NCBI GenBank assembly: GCA_039588915.1
Contig: JBDGYV010000013.1
Span: 39,823-103,822 of the forward strand
Direction of reading: 5' to 3'
Origin: CAMYLR01 sp039588915
GTDB lineage: Bacteria; Gemmatimonadota; Gemmatimonadetes; JACCXV01; JAHWKZ01
DNA length: 64,000 nucleotides
The notes beneath the pieces are model-generated. The model saw only the letters and a program-made list of their open reading frames with translations. It was not told the DNA's origin and did not search any database. Shown here piece by piece: positions 52,883 through 60,580 of the stretch (its first letter is position 1; each line of letters begins with the position of its first letter). The translations under genes were made by a program, and so were the position numbers.

Positions 52883-53647
52883 ATGTCGGTCATCTACTTC
52901 CTCTCCGATGCTCACCTCAGTGGCGACGAGGAGTCGATCGAGTCGCGCAAGAGACAGGATCTGGTCGCGTTTCTCGGTCGCCTTCGTCACGGTGACCTAT
53001 TGTACCTGCTCGGCGATGTCTTCGATTTCTGGTTCGACTTCGGCACCCCGCCGCCGGCTGATCAAGCAGCTGTGCTGGCCGCGCTCGAGGGGGCGACTCG
53101 CCGGGGCGTGGGCATCGCCTTCATGGGCGGAAACCACGACCATTGGGCCCGCACCACTCGCCACCCAGGATACCTCGAGACGATCGTTGGGCTCGAGCTG
53201 ATCGACGACCCACACACGCTTGTCGTGGACGGGATGCGACTCCTGCTGTGCCACGGCGACGCGCTGGGTGGCGCTCGCGGAACATACCGCGTCATACGCG
53301 CGGTGCTACACCATCCGGCTGCAATCTTTGGTTTTCGACTTCTGGGACCCCGGATCGGTCGCTGGCTGGCGGCGCGCACGAGCGCGCTCAGCCGTCGCTC
53401 ACACCAACCCGAAACACAAGTCGTCTACGAAGACCGCCTTCGCTCCGCCGCGCGCGAAGTATTGTCCAGCGGCCGGTATGAAGCCGTTGTCGCGGGCCAT
53501 ATCCACCGTGCGGAGCTCCTGACCACCGACAACGGGGTCTATCTCAATCTCGGTGATTGGATCGAGCACCGCACGTACGGTCGGCTGGAGAACGGCAAAC
53601 TGACACTCGAAGAGTTTGACCGAACAGGTCACGAAGATGACTCTTGA
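52883..53647 (+). CDS. lpxH: UDP-2,3-diacylglucosamine diphosphatase
   Basis: Lipid A synthesis step giving lipid X; calcineurin-like metallophosphoesterase at the inner membrane. 254 residues. Metal motifs: FLSDAHLSGDE (DxH), LGDVFDFW, GNHD in FMGGNHDHW, LCHGDAL, and GHIHRAEL. An LPS-type outer membrane is implied. ATG 52883 chosen over an upstream TTG. Confidence 0.88.
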   Translation: MSVIYFLSDAHLSGDEESIESRKRQDLVAFLGRLRHGDLLYLLGDVFDFWFDFGTPPPADQAAVLAALEGATRRGVGIAFMGGNHDHWARTTRHPGYLETIVGLELIDDPHTLVVDGMRLLLCHGDALGGARGTYRVIRAVLHHPAAIFGFRLLGPRIGRWLAARTSALSRRSHQPETQVVYEDRLRSAAREVLSSGRYEAVVAGHIHRAELLTTDNGVYLNLGDWIEHRTYGRLENGKLTLEEFDRTGHEDDS

Positions 53648-53685
53648 CGACCCTTGGCGATGATCGAATCGCGGCATAGCGCAGC

Positions 53686-54495
53686 TTAAACGGGGCCGGC
53701 AGAAACGACTTCAACCGCTCCTATCTCGCGGCCCAAAAAACGCTGGCCGACCTTGAGGAACTGATCCGGCAGATCGCTCACCAGGAAACGGTGCTCGGGC
53801 TCTCCCGCGGTGCGAGCGAGGCGACGCTCGGCGAGCAGAGCAGCCGCCTCGTTGGCAGTCTCATCGGCCGAGTCGATCAACGCCACCCCCTCGCCGACGG
53901 TCGCGGCGATCACCGCTTTGAGCAGCGGGTAATGCGTGCAACCGAGGATCAGGGTGTCGATCCCATCATCCCTGAACGGGGCCAGATAGTCGGTCGCAAT
54001 CAATCGCGCCGCCGGATGATCGGTCATTCCCTCCTCCGCCAACGGCACAAACAGCGGGCACGCCCGCGCCACGACGACGAGATCGGCGTCGATACGCCGG
54101 AGTGCCTTCTGATAGGCTCCGCTGCCGACCGTTCCGTGGGTACCGATGACGCCCACGCGTCGACTCACGGTCTCCCTCTCCGCGGCCCGAGCGCCGGGTC
54201 CGATTACGCCCACAATGGGCAAGTCGAACCGCTCGCGAAGCGGTCCCAGAGCGTGCGCCGTGGCGGTGTTGCAAGCGACGACGACGGCCTTGACGTCGCA
54301 CGCCGCTAGCAAGTTGACGTTTTCGAACGCAAATCGGCTGACCGTGACCGGCGACTTGGGGCCGTACGGCACCCGCGCGGTGTCACCGAAGTACACCAAA
54401 GACTCGTGTGGCAGACGCGTCATTAACGCGTGCATCACCGTGAGGCCACCGATACCCGAGTCGAACACCCCCATCGGGCGATCGTTACGGCTCAC
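53686..54495 (-). CDS. murI: Glutamate racemase
   Basis: Supplies D-glutamate for peptidoglycan. 269 residues from GTG 54495. FDSGIGGLTVMHAL (with the catalytic-site Asp), GDTARVPYGPKS, the first cysteine in VVACNTATAHAL and the second in LGCTHYPLL, giving the two-Cys active site. The start overlaps the DUF5683 stop by 11 nt. Convergent with lpxH, with only 38 bp between them. Confidence 0.95.
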   Translation of the reverse strand: MSRNDRPMGVFDSGIGGLTVMHALMTRLPHESLVYFGDTARVPYGPKSPVTVSRFAFENVNLLAACDVKAVVVACNTATAHALGPLRERFDLPIVGVIGPGARAAERETVSRRVGVIGTHGTVGSGAYQKALRRIDADLVVVARACPLFVPLAEEGMTDHPAARLIATDYLAPFRDDGIDTLILGCTHYPLLKAVIAATVGEGVALIDSADETANEAAALLAERRLARTAGEPEHRFLVSDLPDQFLKVGQRFLGREIGAVEVVSAGPV

Positions 54496-55204
54496 CGTTC
54501 TCACCCGTACTTCGTCGGCGACCGATCGGAAACTCGACCCCGGCGCGAATCCGCCCGGTTGCCGGATCAAGGTCGAGCGTCACTGGGTCGAGCTGAGCGG
54601 AGACATACGCATCGATAGCGGCGAAAATGATGCTCGCCGCGAAGTACGCGTAAAAGTCCTCACGCCGCTCCTCGATCTGTTCGAGGTCGCTCCGGATCGC
54701 GACCGCCACTGGCGTCATCAGAAAAGCTTCTTCGGCCGCCAACGAATCGGCGAGCACACTGTCGGGTTGGGTAGCAAAGAACACTTCGCGGGCTGAACTC
54801 AGATCAGACTTCCGGTCGAGCGCTTCGCGCTGCTTCTGATAAGCAGCGGTGAAGAACCCTATTTCCGCGCCGGCAAACAACACCGCCCGCCACGGGTGCC
54901 CAGCGTACACCTGACCCCAGCCCGGGACAAGGAAGGCGCGGATCGCTGCGTTGCGGGGATTCTTCGGTAGGGCGTCGACGCTCGGGACCTCGGATAGCTC
55001 TTCCGGTCCCCCGGCCTCCCTGAACCGCGGCGCCAGCAACGGTATCGTATCTGGCACCGCCGCGACAAAGTCCATCGAGTCGATCGGAACCGGTTCCGAT
55101 GGCCGAACCTCTTGCGGGCTTGCCGGTTCGACAATCACCCCTGCCAAAAGACAAACTGTCGCGATCGACCAAAGGAATCGCGCGGTGCTCGCACTCGATA
55201 TCAT
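54485..55204 (-). CDS. DUF5683-like exported/membrane protein
   Basis: 239 residues. Signal-type N-terminus (MISSASTARFLWSIATVCLL), then a Pro/Ser-rich stretch and the domain core AIRAFLVPGWGQVYAGHPWRAVLF with two or three TM segments. GWGQVYAGH matches the PGxGQxYxGxxWK of DUF5683. Function unknown. AGGAAGA precedes the ATG. Same strand as tRNA-Sec (117 nt upstream) and murI. Confidence 0.75.
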   Translation of the reverse strand: MISSASTARFLWSIATVCLLAGVIVEPASPQEVRPSEPVPIDSMDFVAAVPDTIPLLAPRFREAGGPEELSEVPSVDALPKNPRNAAIRAFLVPGWGQVYAGHPWRAVLFAGAEIGFFTAAYQKQREALDRKSDLSSAREVFFATQPDSVLADSLAAEEAFLMTPVAVAIRSDLEQIEERREDFYAYFAASIIFAAIDAYVSAQLDPVTLDLDPATGRIRAGVEFPIGRRRSTGENGEP

Positions 55205-55321
55205 TCTTCCTCGCTCAGCGGTCGCAATGGGGCGCCTGCAAGATCGGAAACCACCGTGCACGGTACAACCCGAGACCAATACCGTGTGTTCCTGGAATCG
55301 CGGGCAACCCCGCTTTGACGA

Positions 55322-55420
55322 TGGCGGGAACGTGTGGGAATCGAACCCACCTCGGACGCGGCATGCGCGCCCGATGACGGTTTTGAAGACCGCAGAGGCC
55401 ACCAGACCCCATCCGCTCCC
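55322..55420 (-). tRNA. selC: Selenocysteine tRNA (TCA)
   Basis: 99 nt with encoded GCCA end. Acceptor of eight nt each side (GGGAGCGG / ACGTTCCC, seven pairs with a G-T, the eighth unpaired), a six-pair D stem (GGGGTC / GGCCTC) with the 4-nt loop TGGT, anticodon stem GCGGT/ACCGT with loop CTTCAAA (anticodon TCA), an eight-pair extra arm (CGGGCGCG / CGCGTCCG), and a T stem GTGGG/CCCAC with TTCGATT. Long D stem, long extra arm and TCA together identify tRNA-Sec. selA, selB and selD must lie elsewhere. Confidence 0.96.
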
Positions 55421-55463
55421 CGTCAATCGACGCGAGCCCGACCCATCGCAGCGTTTGATGCTT

Positions 55464-55491
55464 AAGGTAGGAATCAATCAATCATGAGCAA
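55464..55491 (-). promoter_or_regulatory. Possible tRNA-Sec promoter
   Basis: On the minus strand, TTGCTC (55491-55486), a 16-bp spacer and TACCTT (55469-55464); the same -10 hexamer as the tRNA-Ala promoter. About 43 nt before the mature tRNA. Confidence 0.35.
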
Positions 55492-55495
55492 CCGG

Positions 55496-55524
55496 TTGTC
55501 CGGCTGATACCACAGGACTAGTTT
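55496..55524 (+). promoter_or_regulatory. Possible promoter of the 68-residue gene
   Basis: -35 TTGTCC (55496-55501), a 17-bp spacer and -10 TAGTTT (55519-55524); about 47 nt of leader before the ATG. Confidence 0.4.
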
Positions 55525-55578
55525 CGCCCCACGTCGAGAGCCCATTGAACAGGATTAAACAGGAGGGATACTAATACG

Positions 55579-55785
55579 ATGGAACCGAAAACACTGCGCG
55601 ATATGGACACCGGGGATACGCTCCTGCTGGCGAGCGAGATTCAAGAACGAACGATCGTCAGTCAGGTGTACGAAAAGGTGGACGACACCTCAGTCAAGCA
55701 TGTCGAGAACGACACCGTCAGACAACTTCCCGCCGACGAGATCGTTTATCCCTTCGAGCCCGGCTACGCCGCCAAACTGTCGTAA
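55579..55785 (+). CDS. Small acidic hypothetical protein
   Basis: 68 residues, soluble, rich in Asp, Glu, Thr and Val, with no cysteine, signal peptide or TM. An AGGAGGG site precedes the ATG by 11 nt, and the gene has its own possible promoter and a terminator-like hairpin just after the stop, so it looks like a real single-gene unit. I do not recognise the family. The pattern VSQVYEKVDDTSVKHV then TVRQLPADEIVYPF suggests a small beta-rich fold. Confidence 0.7.
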   Translation: MEPKTLRDMDTGDTLLLASEIQERTIVSQVYEKVDDTSVKHVENDTVRQLPADEIVYPFEPGYAAKLS

Positions 55786-55792
55786 TTCCCGC

Positions 55793-55817
55793 GGACGCCG
55801 GTCACCAGCCGGCGTCC
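55793..55817. terminator. Strong hairpin between convergent genes
   Basis: Perfect nine-pair stem GGACGCCGG / CCGGCGTCC with a 7-nt loop, between the stops of the 68-residue gene and the alpha/beta hydrolase. No T-tract on either strand, so termination by the stem is not certain. Confidence 0.5.
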
Positions 55818-55826
55818 CAGTACCAC

Positions 55827-56840
55827 TTACAACCGCTCTTCCAAGTACCGTAGAACGCGCCGCACTGTAATCGCGTTGAACGGGAATATGCCGCTGGTGT
55901 AATGACCCCACGGCACCACAACCACCTGATGTGGCAACCCGTATTGCCGGAAAGCGCGGTGGAAGCCCTGCGATAGATCATAGGGAAAGGTGAGATCGTA
56001 GCGACCCGTGAGGAGTAGTGTTTGGGTCTGCCTCGAGACCTGATTCACGAAGTGGATAGGGCTGATCGGCGCCCAGAAACGCCGCACCGCGGCCTGCGAG
56101 CAATGACGCTCCAGTTCGTTCCTGACATGTCGAGTCGAGATCCCGCGCCAAACGACGTCCCCGAAGTAGCTTGAGACGTGGTGCAGCACTCCCACCTTGA
56201 ACGCCGGTTCCTGCGCCAGCGCCAAAAAGCTGATGCACGATCCCAGGCTGGTGCCGATGATGCCGATTCGGTGGTGTCCACGCTGCTCGAGCCACGCCCG
56301 CGTGCGACGAACGTCGCTCACCGCCTGCTGGCTCACGCGCAACGTGCGACCGATGTTGGCGCTCACGGCCATGTCGGCTCGAGCGCCTTCGTACGGACTC
56401 CTGTCCTCATGGTACGGCAGTGTCAAACGCGCCGCCGTGACCCCGCGTTCGGCCAGCATCCGGCACAACCCGACGTGACTCTCGGGGTCGGCATTCCACT
56501 GCGGTAAGACGACCATCGCACGCCGTGTCGGACGATCGCTTCTGAACAACCGCAGCGACACCCAGTTGTTGCTCGCGTCGGGCGTGCGCACCGCGCTCGG
56601 AAACCGAACTCGATCATCGTCGATTTCCTCGGCAAACGGGGGCCGGCCCGGGTCGACAAAGAAGCGGGCTGGGTCTTCGACGACGTCGCGCGCCCACTGG
56701 AGAAGCGTCCTGGCTGGATCCGGGTCCGGCGACGGTGCAGGCTCGAGATACTCCAAACCCAAGTCGAAGGCGTGTGGCTGGCGTTCCGTGTCACGCGCCG
56801 CCAGGCGTCGTTCGAGCTGGTGCATGAGCGACCCGATCAC
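55827..56840 (-). CDS. Alpha/beta hydrolase (ABHD18-like)
   Basis: 337 residues, no signal peptide. Nucleophile elbow IGTSLGSCISFLAL (Ser in GTSLG), acid-region LLLTGRYDLTFP, and the histidine in VVPWGHYTSGIFPF. The oxyanion-side VVLPQWNADPESH and LTLPYHEDR resemble the ABHD18/DUF2048 type. Substrate unknown. GTG start preceded by GAGG; the alternative ATG is five codons in. It is last after ispH on the same strand, 15 nt apart. Confidence 0.75.
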   Translation of the reverse strand: MIGSLMHQLERRLAARDTERQPHAFDLGLEYLEPAPSPDPDPARTLLQWARDVVEDPARFFVDPGRPPFAEEIDDDRVRFPSAVRTPDASNNWVSLRLFRSDRPTRRAMVVLPQWNADPESHVGLCRMLAERGVTAARLTLPYHEDRSPYEGARADMAVSANIGRTLRVSQQAVSDVRRTRAWLEQRGHHRIGIIGTSLGSCISFLALAQEPAFKVGVLHHVSSYFGDVVWRGISTRHVRNELERHCSQAAVRRFWAPISPIHFVNQVSRQTQTLLLTGRYDLTFPYDLSQGFHRAFRQYGLPHQVVVVPWGHYTSGIFPFNAITVRRVLRYLEERL

Positions 56841-56855
56841 TGTTTCGACCTCGGA

Positions 56856-58070
56856 CTAGCTTACGGGGATCGTGTGACCGCGGCAGGCCAACAGGCGTTC
56901 GATCGTTTCGCCGACCTTGTTGTTGGGCGTCGATGCGCCAGCAGTCATCCCGATCTCGACCGGACCCGGCGGAAGCCAATCGACGGTACTTGTCTCGTCA
57001 TCCTGATCGACTGGCTGGTGCCGGATCGAGTTGGGCCCCTCGATACATGACGAGTCATCGATGTGATAGGTCGGAACAACGGCTTGACAGATCTTAGTCA
57101 AGTTGTTGGTATTGCTGGAGTTGTAGCCTCCGAGGACGATCATTAGCTGGGGCGGCTCGAGGAGCAGCTCCTCTACCGCGTCCTGACGCTCCTGGGTCGC
57201 CGAACAGATGGTGTCGAGTGCCCGATAGTGATCATCGAGGTCGGCCTCCCCGTAACGATCGATCATCGCCAGCCGGAACATCTCGGCAACAGCTTCGGTC
57301 TCACGCATCAGCATCGTCGTCTGGTTAGCGATCCCAACGCGCTCGAGGTGAACCTCGAAGTCGAAACCCGGGCTGGTGGCCTTCGCGAAGTGCTCCAAGA
57401 GCGCGCTTGCATCGCCCCCGCGACGGATGAGGTCGGTCACCAATCCGGCCTCCTCCAGATCGCGAACCACCAGGTACGCCCCGCCAGAGTACTCCAGCGC
57501 CCGCGACGCCGTCGCTTGAGTCTCCTCGTGGTAGTACTTACCGTGAATGACGGCTGTGAACCCTTCGCGCGCGAAGCGCTCGACGGTTTTCCACACTAGT
57601 AGCACAGACCCACAGGTCGTATCCACCAGAACGCACCCGATATCGCTGAGCTTGCGCATGATCTCGGTGGGCGCGCCAAACGCCGGCAGAAGGACAACGT
57701 CTTCCTCCGTCAGGTCGTCATACGAAATGTCGTCGGCGTAGCTCCCAGTGAGGAACCCGATCCCGTTCGCCAACATCTCTTTGTTGACGTGAGGATTGTG
57801 AATCAGTTCGCCGGTTAGGAAGAGACGCCGCTTCGGAAATCGCCGCCGTGTTTCATACGCGTACTGGACCGCTCGATCCACGCCATAGCAGTTGCCGAAC
57901 TCCTGCGCCAACCGAATCGTCATGTCATCGACGTCCAGGCGGTGGCCAGCCGCGACGATTCGGTCAACCAGATCGGAGTGGTAGGCGTGGGCCAGGTCGG
58001 CCCCCACCTCCTGTTTGAGGCCGAATCCCTTGCGATAGTAGAGCTGCTCTTCGCCAATCAACTCGGGCAT
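56856..58070 (-). CDS. ispH: 4-hydroxy-3-methylbut-2-enyl diphosphate reductase (long form)
   Basis: Last enzyme of the MEP isoprenoid pathway, a 4Fe-4S protein. 404 residues, the longer cyanobacterial/plant-like form rather than the ~315-residue E. coli form. The three cluster cysteines are in FGNCYGVDRAVQ, VDTTCGSVLLVW and DTICSATQERQDAV; the active-site ETQAT appears as HEETQATAS. The end has IGMTAGASTPNN. A TAGCTT hexamer ends 9 nt before the ATG. Confidence 0.94.
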   Translation of the reverse strand: MPELIGEEQLYYRKGFGLKQEVGADLAHAYHSDLVDRIVAAGHRLDVDDMTIRLAQEFGNCYGVDRAVQYAYETRRRFPKRRLFLTGELIHNPHVNKEMLANGIGFLTGSYADDISYDDLTEEDVVLLPAFGAPTEIMRKLSDIGCVLVDTTCGSVLLVWKTVERFAREGFTAVIHGKYYHEETQATASRALEYSGGAYLVVRDLEEAGLVTDLIRRGGDASALLEHFAKATSPGFDFEVHLERVGIANQTTMLMRETEAVAEMFRLAMIDRYGEADLDDHYRALDTICSATQERQDAVEELLLEPPQLMIVLGGYNSSNTNNLTKICQAVVPTYHIDDSSCIEGPNSIRHQPVDQDDETSTVDWLPPGPVEIGMTAGASTPNNKVGETIERLLACRGHTIPVS

Positions 58071-58369
58071 GATTGGCGAAAGCTAGGATCGCGGGGACGG
58101 TCGCGCACCACTGCCAGCCGGGCCGACCCCCTCCCTGGTCGACCCTATTGTCCACAACAGGCACGCGATTCGTCCCCACGAAGATCGGCGCCCAGCCGCT
58201 CCGCTCCCCCGGTGGGTCCGAGCGCCTGACCAACCGTTGGCACGTGTCGAGCCGACACCCTGGCCAGAACTCGCGGCCAGTCCATCAACTCATTGTGATA
58301 CAATGGCTTATGTACTTAACGCAAGAGCTCGAACAGAGTGTTACAGGGCAGCGCTCGCGACGGGAATCG
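58071..58369. other. 299-bp intergenic region upstream of ispH
   Basis: No gene that I can support. It holds a -10-like TAGCTT (58080-58085, minus) before ispH with a weak -35, and two dyads with a TTGT/ACAA core: CCTATTGT-cc-ACAACAGG (58144-58161, one mismatch) and ATTGT-gat-ACAAT (58292-58304). Short reading frames across it have no start-site support. It follows the yhaN stop, so ispH probably has its own promoter here. Confidence 0.5.
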
Positions 58370-60580
58370 TCAATCGGCTGACAGTTCCCCGTCAGACGGT
58401 GCGGCTGAAGCTGGTAGCCGTGTGCACGGAAACGACCAGTCGGAAAGTCGCGCGTCGTGAGTCAAGAGGATGATCTGATGGGTGGCACCGACCCGTTCGA
58501 GCATCCGCTCGACCCGAGCCAGTCGGCGATCATCGAAATGCAAGAACGGATCATCAAGGATGAGCGGCAAAGCTCGATCAGCCGCCATTACCTCGACCAC
58601 CGCCACGCGCATCGCGAAATACAGTTGATCTCTTGCACCGCGACTCAGGCTAGCGGCCGGCACCTCGACCTTTTCGACGCCCTCGACAGTTACCTCGAAC
58701 GACCTGGGGTCAATCGTCACTCTCCTATACCGGCCATCCGTCAGTTCGCCGAATAACTCGCCGATCCGTCCCTCGAGTCGCTCGGTCATGATGGTCACAA
58801 ACTCGTCTCGACACGCGGTCAGCGTAGTGTAGGCGAGTCGATGCGCGTCGCGCTCGATCGCCAATCGCTCCGTCGCTTCGTTGAGTTCCCGAACTCGTGC
58901 TTCCAACTCTCGCGGATCGTCCGGTGCAAGCGGTAGATCGGCCAGCTTTCGCCGGTGTTCCAACTCCTGCTCGACTAGTTGACCCTGTTCGACCTCAAGC
59001 TGATGCCGCTCGGCGGCAAAGCGGTACTCGAACTTTTTGTTTGCATCGAGAAACGGGTACTCCTCGAGGATCTGGCGTCGCTCGAGGCGTAGTACATCGA
59101 GTTTCTTCTCTCCGATCTCACGGCGCTCGCGCTCGAGTGCCTGATAGTCACCGAGCGCGTCCCGTGCCTGTTGCATGCCGTCTAGCTCAGACTTGAGCTG
59201 TTGGGCGCGATCATATCGTTGGCGCTCGACATCGATATCAATGGCGTCCGGATCGAGCGACGCGGCCTCCGCCATCGCACGCCGACGGGCCTCGAATCGA
59301 GCCGCTCGCGTCTTGATCGATCGTTGGCTCGCTTCGACACCATGAGCCTTCGCTCTCTGATGCCGCACGCTCCATCCATAGGCGCTCAACAGGAGCAACC
59401 CCGCGACCGCAACCGCGCCGAACAAGCCGACCGACCCCCCGGCGAGGATTCCGACCACCCCACCCACGAGAATCGCTCCGCCGGCACCGCCCAAAAACTT
59501 GAGTTGACGGGCTCGCGGCTCCGCCCCACCCCGCACCACCCCAAGCTCCTCGAGAGCGCGATCGCGTTCCTTGGCCAACCTCCGCAGTTCGCCCAGCTGG
59601 GTCGCGAAGTCGGCTTCCTGGCGAAGGTAGCCAACCAGCGGTTGGAGCTCTTTGGTCTTTTCGCGGACGCTGGATTCCCAGTCGGTGATTCGGCCGATGG
59701 CTTGCTCCAGTTCTTCGCGACGGCGCTGGAACCGCTCCTCCTCCTGCCGTAGCTCGCGCAGCCGACGGATCGACTTCTCGACCACCACTCGCGCTTCCCG
59801 CTCGACGTCGACCTCGGCCAGCCGCGATCGGTTGGCCGCCAACGCGGTTTCGAGCCGATCTCGCGCCGCCTGCTCGCGTTGCGAATCGGTTTGGCGGCGC
59901 ATCGTTTCTCGGCGGTCGGTAGCGAGCGTTTCCAGCTGGCGCGGTTTCTGTTTGGCGACCCTCGAGGGGTCGGTGATGTCAGCCTGGGTGAGGCGGTAGT
60001 AACCGGCTTCGAGCGTCTCCATCGCGGCCCGGAAGTCGGCCCGCTCGCTGCCTGACAGCAGCCTCAGCAGCTCGGTTTCGATCGGTCGCACCGCAAGCCC
60101 GCCGGGACCGACGTATGCCGTCTGCAAGAACACCTCCGGTGTGGCAAAACCGAGCAGCCGCCGCAACTCGGCTTCGTACCGTTCCCGATCCACCGATCGC
60201 CCGCGCGGGTTGGGCTGTCCCTCCCAGCGCCCTTCGATCGAGATCTGACCGGTCGTCTCGTCCAGCTGATGCCACTCGACCACCACCGACTGGGTTGCGA
60301 AGTCGCGTGCGATGACGCATCGGGTGCGGCCCCCCAGTACCCACTCCTGGTGCACCTGAAACGATCCGCCGTCCCACGGGCTCCGCGCCGCTTCACGCTC
60401 CTTGTCTCGGAAACCGAACAAACCCCGGACGATGGCCGATGCCAACGTCGATTTACCGGCTTCGTTTGGCGCCAGAACGATCGTGCCCGGATCCGACGCG
60501 GGCTGGAACAAAAAGTCGCGTAACCGGCCAAACCCATCGACCCGCAATCGGACTAGCCTGAGGTCCAGGCGGTCGGTCAC
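58370..60580 (-). CDS. SbcC/Rad50-like ATPase with membrane hairpin (YhaN-like)
   Basis: 736 residues. ABC-type ATPase head split by coiled coils: Walker A LAPNEAGKSTLASA (37-45), signature LSRGARDQLYFAMRV (645-659), Walker B LPLILDDPFLHFDD (671-684) and H-loop LLTHDA. The centre, where Rad50 carries a CxxC zinc hook, instead has two TM helices (about 363-383 and 386-404) between charged coils, so the coil tips would sit in the membrane. No CxxC is present there. GTG start overlapping the nuclease stop (GTGA). Confidence 0.88.
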   Translation of the reverse strand: MTDRLDLRLVRLRVDGFGRLRDFLFQPASDPGTIVLAPNEAGKSTLASAIVRGLFGFRDKEREAARSPWDGGSFQVHQEWVLGGRTRCVIARDFATQSVVVEWHQLDETTGQISIEGRWEGQPNPRGRSVDRERYEAELRRLLGFATPEVFLQTAYVGPGGLAVRPIETELLRLLSGSERADFRAAMETLEAGYYRLTQADITDPSRVAKQKPRQLETLATDRRETMRRQTDSQREQAARDRLETALAANRSRLAEVDVEREARVVVEKSIRRLRELRQEEERFQRRREELEQAIGRITDWESSVREKTKELQPLVGYLRQEADFATQLGELRRLAKERDRALEELGVVRGGAEPRARQLKFLGGAGGAILVGGVVGILAGGSVGLFGAVAVAGLLLLSAYGWSVRHQRAKAHGVEASQRSIKTRAARFEARRRAMAEAASLDPDAIDIDVERQRYDRAQQLKSELDGMQQARDALGDYQALERERREIGEKKLDVLRLERRQILEEYPFLDANKKFEYRFAAERHQLEVEQGQLVEQELEHRRKLADLPLAPDDPRELEARVRELNEATERLAIERDAHRLAYTTLTACRDEFVTIMTERLEGRIGELFGELTDGRYRRVTIDPRSFEVTVEGVEKVEVPAASLSRGARDQLYFAMRVAVVEVMAADRALPLILDDPFLHFDDRRLARVERMLERVGATHQIILLTHDARLSDWSFPCTRLPASAAPSDGELSAD

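Noticed and set aside
55204..55785. Selenoprotein gene next to tRNA-Sec
   Set aside because: The adjacent DUF5683 and 68-residue genes end at ordinary stops with no sign of continuing coding after a TGA; no SECIS-like hairpin was seen.
58457..58756. 99-codon plus-strand frame near the end of the SbcC-like gene
   Set aside because: Antisense to the Walker B and signature region of the ATPase; no independent support.
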